DNA of 64,000 nucleotides from Prochlorococcus marinus. Its GTDB lineage: Bacteria; Cyanobacteriota; Cyanobacteriia; PCC-6307; Cyanobiaceae. The stretch spans positions 186,001 through 250,000 of the forward strand of contig NZ_CVSW01000032.1 in NCBI RefSeq assembly GCF_001180265.1, in the 5' to 3' direction. The position numbers were made by a program, and so were the translations under genes. Below the pieces are notes generated by a model. That model was not told the DNA's origin. It ran no database searches and saw only the letters and a program-made list of their open reading frames with translations. Positions 17,716 to 28,373 of the stretch are shown here, piece after piece. The number at the start of each line of letters is the position of its first letter. Positions within the stretch are counted from its first letter, which is position 1.

Positions 17716-19698
17716 TTAATCCTTAAAATTATACTTATCAGAAGTCAATAATTTCCAGTCTCCTTGTCCATTTAATTCTAAAATATTCTCATGAAAATCT
17801 TTTAAGCTAGGTCTGTGTCCAACACTAATAAGAGAAAGTTCTCGTTCCTTTAGTAAACTATATAGTTTTTTTTCAGTGTTAATATCTAAAGCACTTGTTG
17901 CTTCATCAAGTACTGCAAATCTTGGAGAATTCAGTAAGAGTCTTGCAAAAGCCAATCTTTGTTGCTCTCCAAGGGAAAGAATTCGTGGCCAATCTTGTTT
18001 GATATCAAGATTAGGATACCGATCCACTAAGGTTTTTAAATTTACTTCATTTAGTACAGAAGTAAGATGTTCATCACTAAATTTATTAACTTCGGTAGGA
18101 TAACATAATTGTTCCCTTAAAGAACCAAGTAACATATATGGTTTTTGAGGTATGAATAATAAATCCCCAATTTTTGGTTTTTTAATTACTCCTTGATCGG
18201 GTTCCCATAAACCACTAATCATTCTTAGTAAAGATGTTTTTCCGCACCCAGATGGTCCTACAACCAAAAGTGATTGATTATTGTCGATGCTTAAATTTAA
18301 ATTTTTAATTATTGTTTTATTTGATCCTGGCGGGCAAAGGTCAGCATTATTAATAAGAATTGAGGGGTAATCTGAAATAACGTTTTGATTGCTAGTTGGG
18401 TTGGTTTGACTAATGGATTCAACTTTTGATTGGAATCCTTCTAATCTGCCAATACCAGCAGTAAATTTTGCAAGTTCTTCGATTTGATTAACAATGAAAA
18501 ATAACGAGCCTTCAACCATTCCAAATGCAAAGCTTGCCTGAATAAAGCGTCCATAATCAATATCACCTTTAAAGTAAGGGATTGCCATGATTAAATATGG
18601 AAAGAAATTTCCAGCATAATTAATCGATCTTCTCATGACGTCAATAATTACTCGCCATATGATGAGTAAATTAAAGTTTCTCACCACTTCTCCTAATCGC
18701 CTTTCAGTTTCACTTCTCTCAGGATTCTCACCAGAGTAAAAAGCTATTGATTCAGCATTATCTCTAATATGAACTAAGCCATATCGAAAATCTGCTTCAT
18801 ATCTGAGTTGATCAAAGTCTATCTTCACAAGATTTTTACCTGCAATTAAAAGGATAGAAGTCGCGAATGCAGCGTAACCAAATAAAGAAAAAGTAAGTGT
18901 TGTACTGATACTCCACAAAATAAGAATATTAAGTGAAAAAGTTAGTAGTGCATCAAAAATACCTAATGTAAAAGACAGACTTTGCCCTGTAAAAGCTCGG
19001 GTATCGTCTGTGATTCTTTGATCAGGATTATCTACGTCAGTTTGTTCTTCATCATTAGGATTTAGTTGGTAATAAGCTTTATTAGTCATATAATCTTTGA
19101 CTAAACTTTTTGAAAGCCATTCTCTCCAAATTATTCCTAATTTATATGTAAAAAATATTTGTGAAACACGTATAGGTAGAGCCACAGCAAAACAACAAGC
19201 GTAAATCCCTAATATCCTATAAAATCCATCTTCTTGTTTTTCTACCAAAGCATTTGTTAAATCTCTTGCTATAAATCCTATTCCTGCATTAATTCCGTTT
19301 ACTGCTAAAAGCATCAATACAATTATCGCAAGAAATAACCAATGTAACCATCTACGGTTTTTTAATTGACGTCTTAAGCTAAAAAAGCTTCCTGATCCAA
19401 TTAGAAATAAGGCAGAGAAAAGCAATCCCCAGCTACCAGCCCAAATTGAAGTAACAGTATTTACTACACCTCCGAAATACTTTTCAAGAAAAACAGGTTG
19501 AAAGCTCTCAAAAAAATTTATTATTCCTGTAAGACCGACAAGTACTACTCCACCAACACAAAATAAAAGAGATATTAAAAGCCATATAAATTGGAATCCA
19601 TTACATTGATCTATTGGGAGAAAAAAAGGTTGGGATAATTTCCTTAATTTTTGTATTTGGTATAAGATTTTGGATTTATTTTTAACGATTTTATTCAT
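17716..19698 (-). CDS. ABC-D/SbmA-like transporter, fused membrane and ATPase domains
   Basis: A 660-residue half-transporter. The membrane domain (residues 30-420, six helices) matches the ABC_membrane_2 type shared by peroxisomal ABCD and bacterial BacA/SbmA-like proteins, with the NPDQRITDDTRAF sequence (the EAA-like loop) near residue 230. The ATPase domain (about 440-650) has Walker A VGPSGCGKTSLL, signature LSLGEQQRLAFARLL and Walker B FAVLDEATSALD. Such proteins move fatty acyl compounds, cobalamin or peptides; substrate is unknown here. It is followed 8 bp later by hli. Confidence 0.88.
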   Translation of the reverse strand: MNKIVKNKSKILYQIQKLRKLSQPFFLPIDQCNGFQFIWLLISLLFCVGGVVLVGLTGIINFFESFQPVFLEKYFGGVVNTVTSIWAGSWGLLFSALFLIGSGSFFSLRRQLKNRRWLHWLFLAIIVLMLLAVNGINAGIGFIARDLTNALVEKQEDGFYRILGIYACCFAVALPIRVSQIFFTYKLGIIWREWLSKSLVKDYMTNKAYYQLNPNDEEQTDVDNPDQRITDDTRAFTGQSLSFTLGIFDALLTFSLNILILWSISTTLTFSLFGYAAFATSILLIAGKNLVKIDFDQLRYEADFRYGLVHIRDNAESIAFYSGENPERSETERRLGEVVRNFNLLIIWRVIIDVMRRSINYAGNFFPYLIMAIPYFKGDIDYGRFIQASFAFGMVEGSLFFIVNQIEELAKFTAGIGRLEGFQSKVESISQTNPTSNQNVISDYPSILINNADLCPPGSNKTIIKNLNLSIDNNQSLLVVGPSGCGKTSLLRMISGLWEPDQGVIKKPKIGDLLFIPQKPYMLLGSLREQLCYPTEVNKFSDEHLTSVLNEVNLKTLVDRYPNLDIKQDWPRILSLGEQQRLAFARLLLNSPRFAVLDEATSALDINTEKKLYSLLKERELSLISVGHRPSLKDFHENILELNGQGDWKLLTSDKYNFKD

Positions 19699-19741
19699 TA
19701 CTCGTCAGGTTTTATAAGTAAATATTATATCTTTTAGAAGA

Positions 19742-20020
19742 TTATTGACCAAAGCCTATAAATGAAAGTGCCCAGGAAGGTAAATTCAAGTAATTCAAAA
19801 TTTTAGCATCAAAATCATGAACTTTAGGATAAGATTGATCTAAAGCCCACCATAGTAGAAAAGGTAAATTAAATAAAATTTGTAATTGCCATTTATAAGT
19901 TAAAACGCTCCAAATTTTTTTTAATTTACTTTTAAGTGATTCATCTAATTCTTTCCAGTTTTTTGAGATAAGATTTGTCAAATTCTTGGATTCTTTCTTT
20001 AAGGAATCTGGAGTATTCAT
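19742..20020 (-). CDS. conserved hypothetical protein, membrane-associated
   Basis: A 92-residue protein with a basic, helical N-terminal half (LKKESKNLTNLISKNWKELD) and a hydrophobic, Trp-rich C-terminal half (LPFLLWWALD; LPSWALSFIGFG). No family recognised. It is the gene just before the ABC transporter (start of that gene is at 19698) and downstream of the HIT gene, all on the minus strand, so it may belong to that transcript. Confidence 0.65.
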   Translation of the reverse strand: MNTPDSLKKESKNLTNLISKNWKELDESLKSKLKKIWSVLTYKWQLQILFNLPFLLWWALDQSYPKVHDFDAKILNYLNLPSWALSFIGFGQ

Positions 20021-20067
20021 TTTGCTTTTTCCTTATTTATAACTCATAAACATTTATTTCGAGAGTT

Positions 20068-20409
20068 TTAACCAGGTGGCCAATTCATTTTTCTTCCAGA
20101 TAAAAAATGAATATGTAGATGGAAAACTGTTTGTCCCGATTCTGCTCCAGTATTAATAACTGTTCTCCAATTAGTTAGATTTTTTGCTTTAGCTATTTTG
20201 CTACCTATAAAGAGTAAATGACCTAATAAATTTGAATCTTCTTCAATACAATCTAATAAACTTATAATTGGCTTTTTTGGAATCACTAAAAAATGAACTG
20301 GTGCCTGCGCTTGAATATCATTAAACGCAATACAAAACTCATCTTCATAAAGCTTATCGCAGGGTATTTCTTCATTAATTATTTTTTGAAATATTGTCGT
20401 TTCAGTCAT
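20068..20409 (-). CDS. HIT-family nucleotide-binding hydrolase (HinT-like)
   Basis: A 113-residue histidine-triad protein. The C-terminal triad HLHIHFLSG gives the His-x-His-x-His signature, and the start TIFQKIINEEIPCDKLYEDE is typical of the HinT/PKCI branch. These enzymes hydrolyse adenosine phosphoramidates and aminoacyl-AMPs. It lies 4 bp after def, suggesting co-transcription. Confidence 0.93.
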   Translation of the reverse strand: MTETTIFQKIINEEIPCDKLYEDEFCIAFNDIQAQAPVHFLVIPKKPIISLLDCIEEDSNLLGHLLFIGSKIAKAKNLTNWRTVINTGAESGQTVFHLHIHFLSGRKMNWPPG

Positions 20410-20413
20410 TAGA

Positions 20414-21019
20414 TTAATTAATAGAAATAACGTCTTTTTCGTTAAACCCTTCCTTTATAAGTTCTTTGTTCAAATCATCTTTTGATGTAACTCTATCAAC
20501 AAATAGTATTCCGTTTAAGTGATCCATTTCGTGTTGAATACACCTCGCTAAAAGCCCATCTGCTTTCATTTTACGTGGTCTCCCCATTTCATCTCTAAAT
20601 TTTAATTTTATAGTTGATGGTCTTACTACATTCAAATATACGCCAGGTATACTCAAGCAGCCTTCTTCGTATGAATTAAGGGTTGTTCCAAAGTTAGTAA
20701 TTTCTGGATTGATTAATATTAAAGGTTCCGCTGCTGAATCTTCAAAATTTACATCTATTACAAGAAGCTCTTTGTTGATACCAATTTGCGGTGCGGCAAG
20801 ACCAATTCCTTTAGCTGCATACATGCTTTGGAGCATTTCTCTAGCAAGTTTTCTAATCGATTCGTCAACTTTAGTTATTCTTTTGGAATTTTGTCTTAAT
20901 ACATCATCCCCAAGTTTATAAATGTCTAGAGATGGCTTACCTGTTTGTTCTTTTGCAATTTTTTCTGCGCTTCCATTTGTTCTTGACTTTTTTGCAAGTT
21001 GTGAAAAATGGTTTGCCAC
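20414..21019 (-). CDS. def: peptide deformylase
   Basis: A 201-residue metalloprotease that removes the N-formyl group from new proteins. All three motifs are present: GIGLAAPQIG, EGCLSIPG (metal-binding Cys) and QHEMDHLNG (HExxH with two metal-binding His). The N-terminal 30-40 residues are an extension beyond the minimal enzyme, as usual in cyanobacteria. It is the first gene of a minus-strand run with the HIT gene and diverges from the S9 peptidase gene. Confidence 0.96.
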   Translation of the reverse strand: MANHFSQLAKKSRTNGSAEKIAKEQTGKPSLDIYKLGDDVLRQNSKRITKVDESIRKLAREMLQSMYAAKGIGLAAPQIGINKELLVIDVNFEDSAAEPLILINPEITNFGTTLNSYEEGCLSIPGVYLNVVRPSTIKLKFRDEMGRPRKMKADGLLARCIQHEMDHLNGILFVDRVTSKDDLNKELIKEGFNEKDVISIN

Positions 21020-21097
21020 GTTAAGAAAAGTTTTTAATTGTGAGTTTAGCTATAAAAATACTAGCACTTTAATTTACATTCTTTATAGTTTTTATAA

Positions 21098-23023
21098 ATG
21101 AGCAATAATCATAATTTAAAGATTGGGCAAACTGAATCTCCAAAAAAAGCTTTTAAGGAATTAACAATTATTAGGGATATTATTTTTTGGATTGATGATG
21201 TTGGTGAAGGTCAAAATCAAAATGCTATTTTTGCAAGACCATTTAATAACAAAGATGCACCACCTCAAAAATTAACTAGTAAAAAATATAATATTAAAAA
21301 TAATTTTCATGGATATGGTGGTAAATCTTATAAGTGTATAGATTTCAAGAATAAATTTTATTTGATATGGATAGATCAGTTAACGAGGGCAGTATGGTTT
21401 CAAATTTTTAAAAAGGGTAAATCAAATGACAGAAATCAAAATGAATATCTAGATATAGTTAATGAACCTAGGCAGTTATCTAAATCAATTGAGGGAAATT
21501 TCGATTCTTCATTTGTCATTTCTGAAAAGAATTTTTTGTACGGTATTTGTGAAATAAATAATAGAGATTATTTATTTTCTTTAAACTTAGAAAAAACTAA
21601 ACAAGAAATTTATCGAATAAAAAAATTTAGAAATTTTGCCGGAGATTTATCTTCTAATACGTCCGTTAGCTTACTTTCTTGGATCGAGTGGGATTCGCCA
21701 TATATGCCTTGGGAAAAAAATGATCTGTTTTTTGCTCAAATAGACTTAGATGGAAAAATACAAAAAATAAAAAAATTTTCAAATAAACTTATTAATGCTA
21801 AAAAAAATGTTTCTTTTTTTCAACCTCATTGGATAAGTGAAAATTTTTTAGTATGTTCTGAAGATAGTTCTGGATGGTGGAACTTATTGTTTTTAGATGT
21901 AAGTGAAATTGATAATATTTTTCTCAAGAAAAGTTTTGAGAGAAATTTGATTGAATACGGAGTACCTCAATGGGTTTCTGGAGTGACATTTTTTTCAGGT
22001 ACCATACAAAATTTATTTTGTATAGCAAAAAAAGCAAATAATTTCATAGTAGAACAATATAAAGATCTTAAGTTAGTTGCAGAATTTTCTACACCATTTA
22101 CCTCAATAAGTGATTTCAGTGTTTTTCGGAAGAAAGTTCTTTTAAAAGGTTATGGATCTGATTTTTTAGCTGATATACTTGAAATTGATTTTGCAGAAAA
22201 AGTTTCATCAAATTTTTTCGAGCAATTAAATTTTGAATATATAAAAGATTGTTCAAAACCTGTATCTTTTTGGTTTCAAGGTTTTGGAGATAAATCTACT
22301 CATTCTTTTCTGTATAGGCCGCAGTTTGAAAGATTTAGAAAACCCCCGCTTTTTGTTAGAGCACATAGCGGACCAACTTCATCTTTTGATGGTTCTTATA
22401 ATTCCGAGGTTCAGTATTGGACTACAAAAGGATTTTTTGTTGCTGAAGTTAATTATGGAGGATCATCTGGTTTTGGGAAATTGTATAGAGAGAGGTTGAA
22501 TTATAAGTGGGGGATTGTTGATTCTTATGATTGCAAAGCTCTCGCTCTTGAATTAATTAAATCAAATCTCGTTGATAGCGAAAAAGTAGTAATTTTTGGT
22601 AATAGTGCTGGTGGGTTAACTGCTTTGAATTGTTTATTATATGGGTCTATTTTTACAGCAGCAATTTGTAAATATCCTGTTACTGATTTGAAGGATATGC
22701 ATTACAACACTCATAGGTTTGAAAAAGATTATTTAAATTCTTTAGTAGGAAATTATGAAAAAAATCATGATGATTATTTAAATAGATCACCGATTAATTA
22801 CATAGAGAAGATAAAAAAACCTATCTTATTGTTTCATGGAAAAAAAGATAAAGTTATTTCTTATGAACAAACTTTAAAAATTCAAGAAATTTTGACCCGA
22901 AATAATAAATATTCAGAAGTTATTTTTTTTGAGAATGAGGGGCACGGGTTTAAAAATATTGAAAATAAAAAAGTGGTAATGCAAAAATCAAAGGAATTTT
23001 TAAAAAATGCTTTGAATATTTAA
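21098..23023 (+). CDS. prolyl oligopeptidase (S9) family peptidase
   Basis: A 641-residue serine peptidase. Residues 20-370 look like a degenerate beta-propeller (repeated Trp/Asp-rich strands such as LLSWIEWDSPYMPWE), and residues 390-641 are the alpha/beta-hydrolase domain. The nucleophile lies in FGNSAGGLTALN near residue 500, Asp in HGKKDKVI near 584, and His in ENEGHGF near 616. Such enzymes cleave short peptides or act as acylaminoacyl-peptidases. It overlaps the end of sufS by 4 bp, tail to tail. Confidence 0.9.
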   Translation: MSNNHNLKIGQTESPKKAFKELTIIRDIIFWIDDVGEGQNQNAIFARPFNNKDAPPQKLTSKKYNIKNNFHGYGGKSYKCIDFKNKFYLIWIDQLTRAVWFQIFKKGKSNDRNQNEYLDIVNEPRQLSKSIEGNFDSSFVISEKNFLYGICEINNRDYLFSLNLEKTKQEIYRIKKFRNFAGDLSSNTSVSLLSWIEWDSPYMPWEKNDLFFAQIDLDGKIQKIKKFSNKLINAKKNVSFFQPHWISENFLVCSEDSSGWWNLLFLDVSEIDNIFLKKSFERNLIEYGVPQWVSGVTFFSGTIQNLFCIAKKANNFIVEQYKDLKLVAEFSTPFTSISDFSVFRKKVLLKGYGSDFLADILEIDFAEKVSSNFFEQLNFEYIKDCSKPVSFWFQGFGDKSTHSFLYRPQFERFRKPPLFVRAHSGPTSSFDGSYNSEVQYWTTKGFFVAEVNYGGSSGFGKLYRERLNYKWGIVDSYDCKALALELIKSNLVDSEKVVIFGNSAGGLTALNCLLYGSIFTAAICKYPVTDLKDMHYNTHRFEKDYLNSLVGNYEKNHDDYLNRSPINYIEKIKKPILLFHGKKDKVISYEQTLKIQEILTRNNKYSEVIFFENEGHGFKNIENKKVVMQKSKEFLKNALNI

Positions 23024-24273
23024 GAATTGATTTTTAGAAAATTAATAGTATCTTTTAATTTTTCTATAAATGTATCAATTTCCTCCTTATTTGTTGTGAA
23101 ATTCATGCTAATCCTAGCTGTAGATTTAATTCCAATGTGCCTGTGAAGAGGTTGACAGCAATGATGCCCACTTCTGATGCAAATTCCTTTTGAATCAAGA
23201 ATTTCAGCAATATCGTTTGAATGTATATTTTTTACATAAAAGGTGGCAAGTGATGCTCTGTCTGGATCTATCTCGGGTGATGGACCAATAATTTCAACAT
23301 TTTCTATTGCATTTAATTTTTCAAATAAATATCTCGTAATAGTCTTTTCATATTCATGAATTTCATTTAATCCAATAGTGTTTATATAATTTATTGCTTC
23401 TGCAAGTCCTATTGCTTCTGCGATGGCTGGAGTTCCAGCTTCAAATTTATGTGGTAGTTCTGCCCAAGTACTTGTCTCTTCAAAAACATCTTGAATCATT
23501 TCGCCACCTCCAAAGAGAGGAGGAATTTTTTCAAGGATTTCTTTTCTTGACCAGAGGAATCCAATACCTGTAGGACCGCAAAGTTTATGTCCTGATCCTG
23601 CTAAAAAATCTATATCAAGATCAATCACATCTAGTTTTTGATGGGCCAAACTTTGACATGCATCTATTAACACTAAAGAACCTTTTTGTTTGGCTAATTT
23701 AGTGATCTCTTTGATTGGATTACAGCAACCCAGAGTATTACTAACATGTACTAGGCTAACAAGCTTAGTTTTAGATGTTAGTTTTGATTTAAAATCGTCT
23801 ATATCTAATTTGCCATTTTTATCTATACCTATAAATTTTAATTTGCATTTATTTTTTGCTGCAACCATTTGCCATGGAACAATATTGCTATGATGTTCCA
23901 TTATTGATAAGAGAATTTCATCGTTTTCTCTTAATGCAAATTCGCCCCATGACCTAGCTGCTAGATTGATTGCCTCAGTAGCATTTCTTGTGAAAATAAT
24001 TTCTTTTATTGAATTCGCGTTTATATATTTGCTAATTAAATATCTTGCATTTTCAAATTCTTCCGTAGCTTTAGCACTTAATTGATGTGCGCCTCTATGT
24101 ACATTGGCATTAAAGTTTCTATAATACTCATTAATTTTTTCTAAGACTTGAATTGGTTTTTGAGTGGTTGCAGCATGGTCTAAATAAATAATTTGCCCAT
24201 TACTTTGTAGGTTCTTATTTAAAAGAGGAAAGTCTTTCTTCGTTATTTCAGGAAAATTTTGAATTGTTTTCAT
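23020..24273 (-). CDS. sufS: cysteine desulfurase SufS
   Basis: A 417-residue group II cysteine desulfurase that supplies persulfide sulfur for iron-sulfur cluster assembly. The PLP lysine lies in LAGSGHKLCGPTG near residue 230 and the active Cys in IRSGHHCCQPLH near residue 370; MEHHSNIVPWQ is another family mark. It is the last gene of sufBCDS; its ATG overlaps the sufD stop by one base (TAATG). Confidence 0.96.
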   Translation of the reverse strand: MKTIQNFPEITKKDFPLLNKNLQSNGQIIYLDHAATTQKPIQVLEKINEYYRNFNANVHRGAHQLSAKATEEFENARYLISKYINANSIKEIIFTRNATEAINLAARSWGEFALRENDEILLSIMEHHSNIVPWQMVAAKNKCKLKFIGIDKNGKLDIDDFKSKLTSKTKLVSLVHVSNTLGCCNPIKEITKLAKQKGSLVLIDACQSLAHQKLDVIDLDIDFLAGSGHKLCGPTGIGFLWSRKEILEKIPPLFGGGEMIQDVFEETSTWAELPHKFEAGTPAIAEAIGLAEAINYINTIGLNEIHEYEKTITRYLFEKLNAIENVEIIGPSPEIDPDRASLATFYVKNIHSNDIAEILDSKGICIRSGHHCCQPLHRHIGIKSTARISMNFTTNKEEIDTFIEKLKDTINFLKINS

Positions 24274-25490
24274 TAATTTTCATTTAAAAGTTTATCAAGC
24301 AAATCCCATCTATCTTTTGAAACGGGAATAAATGAAATTATTTCTTGAAAGTAAGAACTTAATTGTAGTTTACTTGCTTCTCTTAATGTGATCCCTCTTG
24401 TTCGCATATAAAAAAGTTCTTCTTCATTAAGTTGTGAAATTGTAGCTCCATGTTTGCATTTGACATCATCAGCAATTATTTCTAATTGAGGTTTAGTATC
24501 TATTTGTGCGAGGTTTGATAAAAGTAAATTTCTGCTTAATTGAGAAGCATCAGTTTTCTGGGCAATTTTCGGAACTATTATTGAACCTTCAAATATCGCA
24601 TGTGATTTATCGTCAGCAAGTGATTTATTGATTTGATCTAGAAATCCATTTGGGCCATGAAAGTCTATTTTTGTATAAGTAGAAATTTGTTCATCTTTTT
24701 TTGTTATTTGCATACCTTTGATATTGGTTTTAGCATTTCCTTCGGATTGTTTAATACGGATTTCAAATCTTGCAAAATTAAATTTGAAATGTAAAGATCC
24801 TAAATTATATTCGCTATTGTTTTGTTGAATTACATTGAGAGAATTTAATAGATTTGATTTGCTTTCACCGTAAGAAACAACACCATGGTTCAAGGAACTA
24901 TTTTCTTCTAAACAAATGAAAGTTGATTGAGATAATGAAGAGTTGTATTTACCAAGATTTACTTGTAATAAATCAATATCACAATTTTTTTCTAAAAATA
25001 TTACCAGGGTTTTTGTGTTTAAAGAATTACTTGATGCGTGACTAAAGATTTCAATAGGAGGGATTTCTGATCCATTAATTTTTAATCCCAAGGTATTTTT
25101 TTTACGGTTTAAAGATAGATTTAGTAAGTCACTCCAATTTTCGTTTTGATCAAAACAAGATATCTGTTCCTTGAGGTATTTAACTAATTTATCCTCACTT
25201 AGTTGCTTTATAGAATAATTTTTCTCTATTAAATTGATTTGGCAATCATCACCAATTACTAACCTAATAGTGTTTTGAGAAGTGTTCGGAAAAGGTGTAT
25301 TAAATTTTGGATCTTTTTCATTAAACGAGTAGTTTAAAAAGTTTGAAAATTTTGATTTATTTGAAAGTCTCCATTGTTCACTTTTAGGATTTGGGAGGGG
25401 GCTTGATTGTAATTTATCTAGACATATTTTTTGTATTTCTGTTAGATTATCTAACGATTGATTGGTTTTTATTTTTTCAATAATTTCCAT
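24273..25490 (-). CDS. sufD: Fe-S assembly scaffold subunit SufD
   Basis: A 405-residue protein between sufC and sufS. Its C-terminal half shows the SufB/SufD beta-helix pattern: AIFEGSIIVPKIAQKTDASQ, DDVKCKHGATISQL, and LFYMRTRGITLREA. SufD pairs with SufB and SufC in the scaffold complex. The KCKHGA cysteine and histidine are conserved in SufD. The N-terminal half is weakly conserved, as in the family. Confidence 0.95.
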   Translation of the reverse strand: MEIIEKIKTNQSLDNLTEIQKICLDKLQSSPLPNPKSEQWRLSNKSKFSNFLNYSFNEKDPKFNTPFPNTSQNTIRLVIGDDCQINLIEKNYSIKQLSEDKLVKYLKEQISCFDQNENWSDLLNLSLNRKKNTLGLKINGSEIPPIEIFSHASSNSLNTKTLVIFLEKNCDIDLLQVNLGKYNSSLSQSTFICLEENSSLNHGVVSYGESKSNLLNSLNVIQQNNSEYNLGSLHFKFNFARFEIRIKQSEGNAKTNIKGMQITKKDEQISTYTKIDFHGPNGFLDQINKSLADDKSHAIFEGSIIVPKIAQKTDASQLSRNLLLSNLAQIDTKPQLEIIADDVKCKHGATISQLNEEELFYMRTRGITLREASKLQLSSYFQEIISFIPVSKDRWDLLDKLLNEN

Positions 25491-25494
25491 TTAT

Positions 25495-26280
25495 TTAGGT
25501 CTCTTTTATAAAGTTATCAGTCCATTCGTACCCTTTTTTCTCAAGCTCTAGAGCAAGATCACTCTCACCAGTTTTTATGATTTGTCCGTCTGACATAACA
25601 TGGACATAATTTGGTTTAATTTCATCTAATAATCTTTGATAGTGGGTAATGAGTATAATTCCGGTTTGTGCATTAGATATTTTTTTAATTCCTGATGCCA
25701 CTATTCTTAGAGCATCAATGTCTAGACCAGAATCGGTCTCATCTAATATTGCTATCTTGGGCTCAAGTAAAGCCATTTGTAGAATTTCATTTCTTTTTTT
25801 TTCACCTCCGGAAAATCCTTGATTTACACTTCTTGATAGGAATGCATGATCCATTTTCACAATTTCTAACTTTTCTTTAACTAATTCTTCAAAATCAAAA
25901 GTATCTAATTCTTCCTTGTTGAGGAATTTCCTTCTAGCATTAGTTGAAACTCTAAGAAATTCAAGATTACTTACACCTGGAATCTCAATTGGATATTGAA
26001 AACCAAGAAAAATTCCTGATTGAGCTCTCTCTTCAGGTTCTAGAGAGTTGATGTTTTCACCCAAAAATTTTATGTCGCCATTTGTAATGTTATATGAGGG
26101 ATGTCCTGCAATGATTTTCGAAAGAGTGCTTTTGCCACATCCATTTCTCCCCATAATGGCATGGATTTCTCCAGGATAGACAGTAAGTGAAACCCCTTTT
26201 AAAATTGGAAGATTCTCAGTAGATGCAGAGAGATTTTCAACTTCTAAAATTGGACCTGATTCTTTCATTTTACTTTGCAT
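25495..26280 (-). CDS. sufC: Fe-S assembly ATPase SufC
   Basis: A 261-residue ABC-type ATPase that drives the SufBCD scaffold. Walker A is [13 protein letters not shown], the signature [13 protein letters not shown], and Walker [13 protein letters not shown], all in the SufC-specific form. It starts at ATG 26280, though the second ATG four codons in (26268) is equally plausible. It lies 4 bp upstream of sufD and 21 bp downstream of sufB. Confidence 0.97.
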   Translation of the reverse strand: MQSKMKESGPILEVENLSASTENLPILKGVSLTVYPGEIHAIMGRNGCGKSTLSKIIAGHPSYNITNGDIKFLGENINSLEPEERAQSGIFLGFQYPIEIPGVSNLEFLRVSTNARRKFLNKEELDTFDFEELVKEKLEIVKMDHAFLSRSVNQGFSGGEKKRNEILQMALLEPKIAILDETDSGLDIDALRIVASGIKKISNAQTGIILITHYQRLLDEIKPNYVHVMSDGQIIKTGESDLALELEKKGYEWTDNFIKET

Positions 26281-26301
26281 TTCAATTTAGAAATTGATTC
26301 A

Positions 26302-27744
26302 TTAACCTACTGATCCCTCTAGTTTAAGTGCCAGTAATTTATCTGCTTCAGCAGCAAATTCCATAGGTAATTGATTAAAAACATCTCTGCAAAAACCGCT
26401 GACCATCATAGATACTGCCTCCTCAAATTCTATACCTCTGCTTTGGAGATAAAAAAGTTGGTCTTCTGAGATTCTACATGTGCTTGCTTCATGCTCAATT
26501 TCAGAATTGGGTTGTTGAGATTTAATGTAAGGGAATGTATTTGCAGAAGCTTGATCCCCTATTAACATTGAATCACATTGACTGTAATTTCTTGATCCTG
26601 TAGCTTTTGTTCCAATTTTGACAAGACCTCTGTAGCTATTTATTGAGTTGCCTGCACTAATACCTTTGCTAACAATAGTCGATTTGGTCTTAGGACCAAT
26701 ATGGATCATTTTTGTGCCGGTATCTGCTTGCTGAAGATTATTGGTGAGTGCTACTGAATAAAATTCTCCTATAGATTCTTCCCCTAAAAGAAGACAGCTA
26801 GGATATTTCCATGTAATTGCAGAACCTGTTTCAACTTGAGACCAGCTTATTTTACTTCTCTTACCTAAACATTTTCCTCTCTTGGTGACAAAATTGAAAA
26901 TTCCGCCAATACCTTCTTCATCACCAGCATACCAATTTTGCACTGTTGAATATTTTATTGAGGCGTCGTCTAATGCTATAAGCTCTACAACTGCTGCATG
27001 TAGTGTATTTGTATCAAACATTGGCGCTGTGCAACCTTCCAGATAACTGACTGAACTCGATTCTTCAGCAATGATTAGTGTTCTTTCGAATTGTCCTGAA
27101 TCTCCACTATTAATTCTGAAGTAGGAAGATAGATCCATAGGGCACTTAACACCTTTTGGGATATAAACAAAAGAACCATCACTAAAAACAGCAGAATTTA
27201 GTGCTGCAAAATAATTATCACTTGCTGGAACTACTGTACCTAAATATTTTTCAATCAAATCCGAGTGATTTTTTACTGCTTCACTAATTGAGCAAAATAT
27301 AACTCCATGTTCAGCAAGTTCCTCTCTAAAAGTAGTGGCTATAGAGACACTATCAAAGACAGCATCTACTGCTACATTTGTGAGTTTTTTTTGCTCCGTA
27401 AGGGGTATTCCCAATTTGTCAAAAGTCTCGAGAAGTTTGGGATCAACTTCATCTAAACTAGAAATTTTCTCTTTTTGCTTAGGAGCAGAGTAATAAATTA
27501 TATCTTGATAATCAATTTGTTTATATCCTAATCCTGCCCAATCAGGCTCTTTCATTTTTTGCCATTTTTTAAAGGCTTTTAATCTAAAATCAAGAAGAAA
27601 TTTTGGCTCTTCTTTTTTCTGTGAAATTAATCTTATGATATCTTCATTTAATCCCTTTGCTATTTTTTCGGTTTCAATATCGGTAACGAAACCATATTTG
27701 TAAGGCTCTTTAACTACATCTTTAACTAAATTTTCGTTGACCAT
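26302..27744 (-). CDS. sufB: Fe-S assembly scaffold subunit SufB
   Basis: A 480-residue scaffold protein of normal length, first gene of sufBCDS. Motifs include [53 protein letters not shown], and [19 protein letters not shown] with [22 protein letters not shown] near the C-terminus, holding the conserved Cys/Glu cluster ligands. The promoter should lie in the 94-bp gap to the divergent gene at 27839. Confidence 0.97.
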   Translation of the reverse strand: MVNENLVKDVVKEPYKYGFVTDIETEKIAKGLNEDIIRLISQKKEEPKFLLDFRLKAFKKWQKMKEPDWAGLGYKQIDYQDIIYYSAPKQKEKISSLDEVDPKLLETFDKLGIPLTEQKKLTNVAVDAVFDSVSIATTFREELAEHGVIFCSISEAVKNHSDLIEKYLGTVVPASDNYFAALNSAVFSDGSFVYIPKGVKCPMDLSSYFRINSGDSGQFERTLIIAEESSSVSYLEGCTAPMFDTNTLHAAVVELIALDDASIKYSTVQNWYAGDEEGIGGIFNFVTKRGKCLGKRSKISWSQVETGSAITWKYPSCLLLGEESIGEFYSVALTNNLQQADTGTKMIHIGPKTKSTIVSKGISAGNSINSYRGLVKIGTKATGSRNYSQCDSMLIGDQASANTFPYIKSQQPNSEIEHEASTCRISEDQLFYLQSRGIEFEEAVSMMVSGFCRDVFNQLPMEFAAEADKLLALKLEGSVG

Positions 27745-27838
27745 GTTATCAAAAATAACTTATTACAATTAGCTTTATATACTCTAACGAAAGATAACCC
27801 CAATATTGAGTTTTTTCCTCTAATAAAATTAAAAATTA

Positions 27839-28192
27839 ATGTCTAATCATTTTGATCCCTTGTCTAATCCATTAAACGCAGAAACTATTCAAGAAATTGA
27901 TAATCTTGATCTACCTATAATGCAGAAACATCATTTAAGAATACTCGCTCATTGCCTCCAAATTTTAAAAATTATTAATGCTGATAATAGTTCTGAATAT
28001 CAAAATAAAAATCTCCTGAGAGAATGGTGTGATAATCAATCCAAAAAATTTGATGATAAAAAATTTAGTGATCTTTTTTATAACCAGATAGAATCAACTT
28101 CGAAAAAATTAAGTATTTTTTCAAAAAAAATTGGTAAAAGTATTGAGGATTTAGAGATAGATGATTTAGTACTTCTAGTTGAACAACGCTGA
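27839..28192 (+). CDS. conserved hypothetical protein divergent from sufB
   Basis: A 117-residue, helical, acidic protein with no recognised domain (SNHFDPLSNPLNAE, then a long helix-rich body ending IEDLEIDDLVLLVEQR). Two cysteines (AHCLQ and EWCDN) are far apart. In many cyanobacteria the position divergent from sufB is held by the repressor SufR, a protein of about 220 residues with a winged helix and a cysteine cluster. This protein has neither, so it is not SufR. Its role is unknown. Confidence 0.65.
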   Translation: MSNHFDPLSNPLNAETIQEIDNLDLPIMQKHHLRILAHCLQILKIINADNSSEYQNKNLLREWCDNQSKKFDDKKFSDLFYNQIESTSKKLSIFSKKIGKSIEDLEIDDLVLLVEQR

Positions 28193-28373
28193 ATTTCCTT
28201 GTTAATTGATCCCGAAGAAAAAATATATTTTTGTTGAGTCGTTAACAAAATCAGGTAATAAAATTTAAAAAAAAAGAAAATTAATTTAAATTTAAAAAAG
28301 ACCTGAAAATTAATTAATTGCTTTGATAGCAATTGTTTTGAAGAGAAATATCATTTTTGAGAATTTTTTAGTA

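Noticed and set aside
27745..27838. GTTATC/GATAAC inverted repeat between sufB and its divergent neighbour as a SufR site
   Set aside because: The arms are 42 bp apart and AT-rich, they do not match the known SufR site, and chance is likely.
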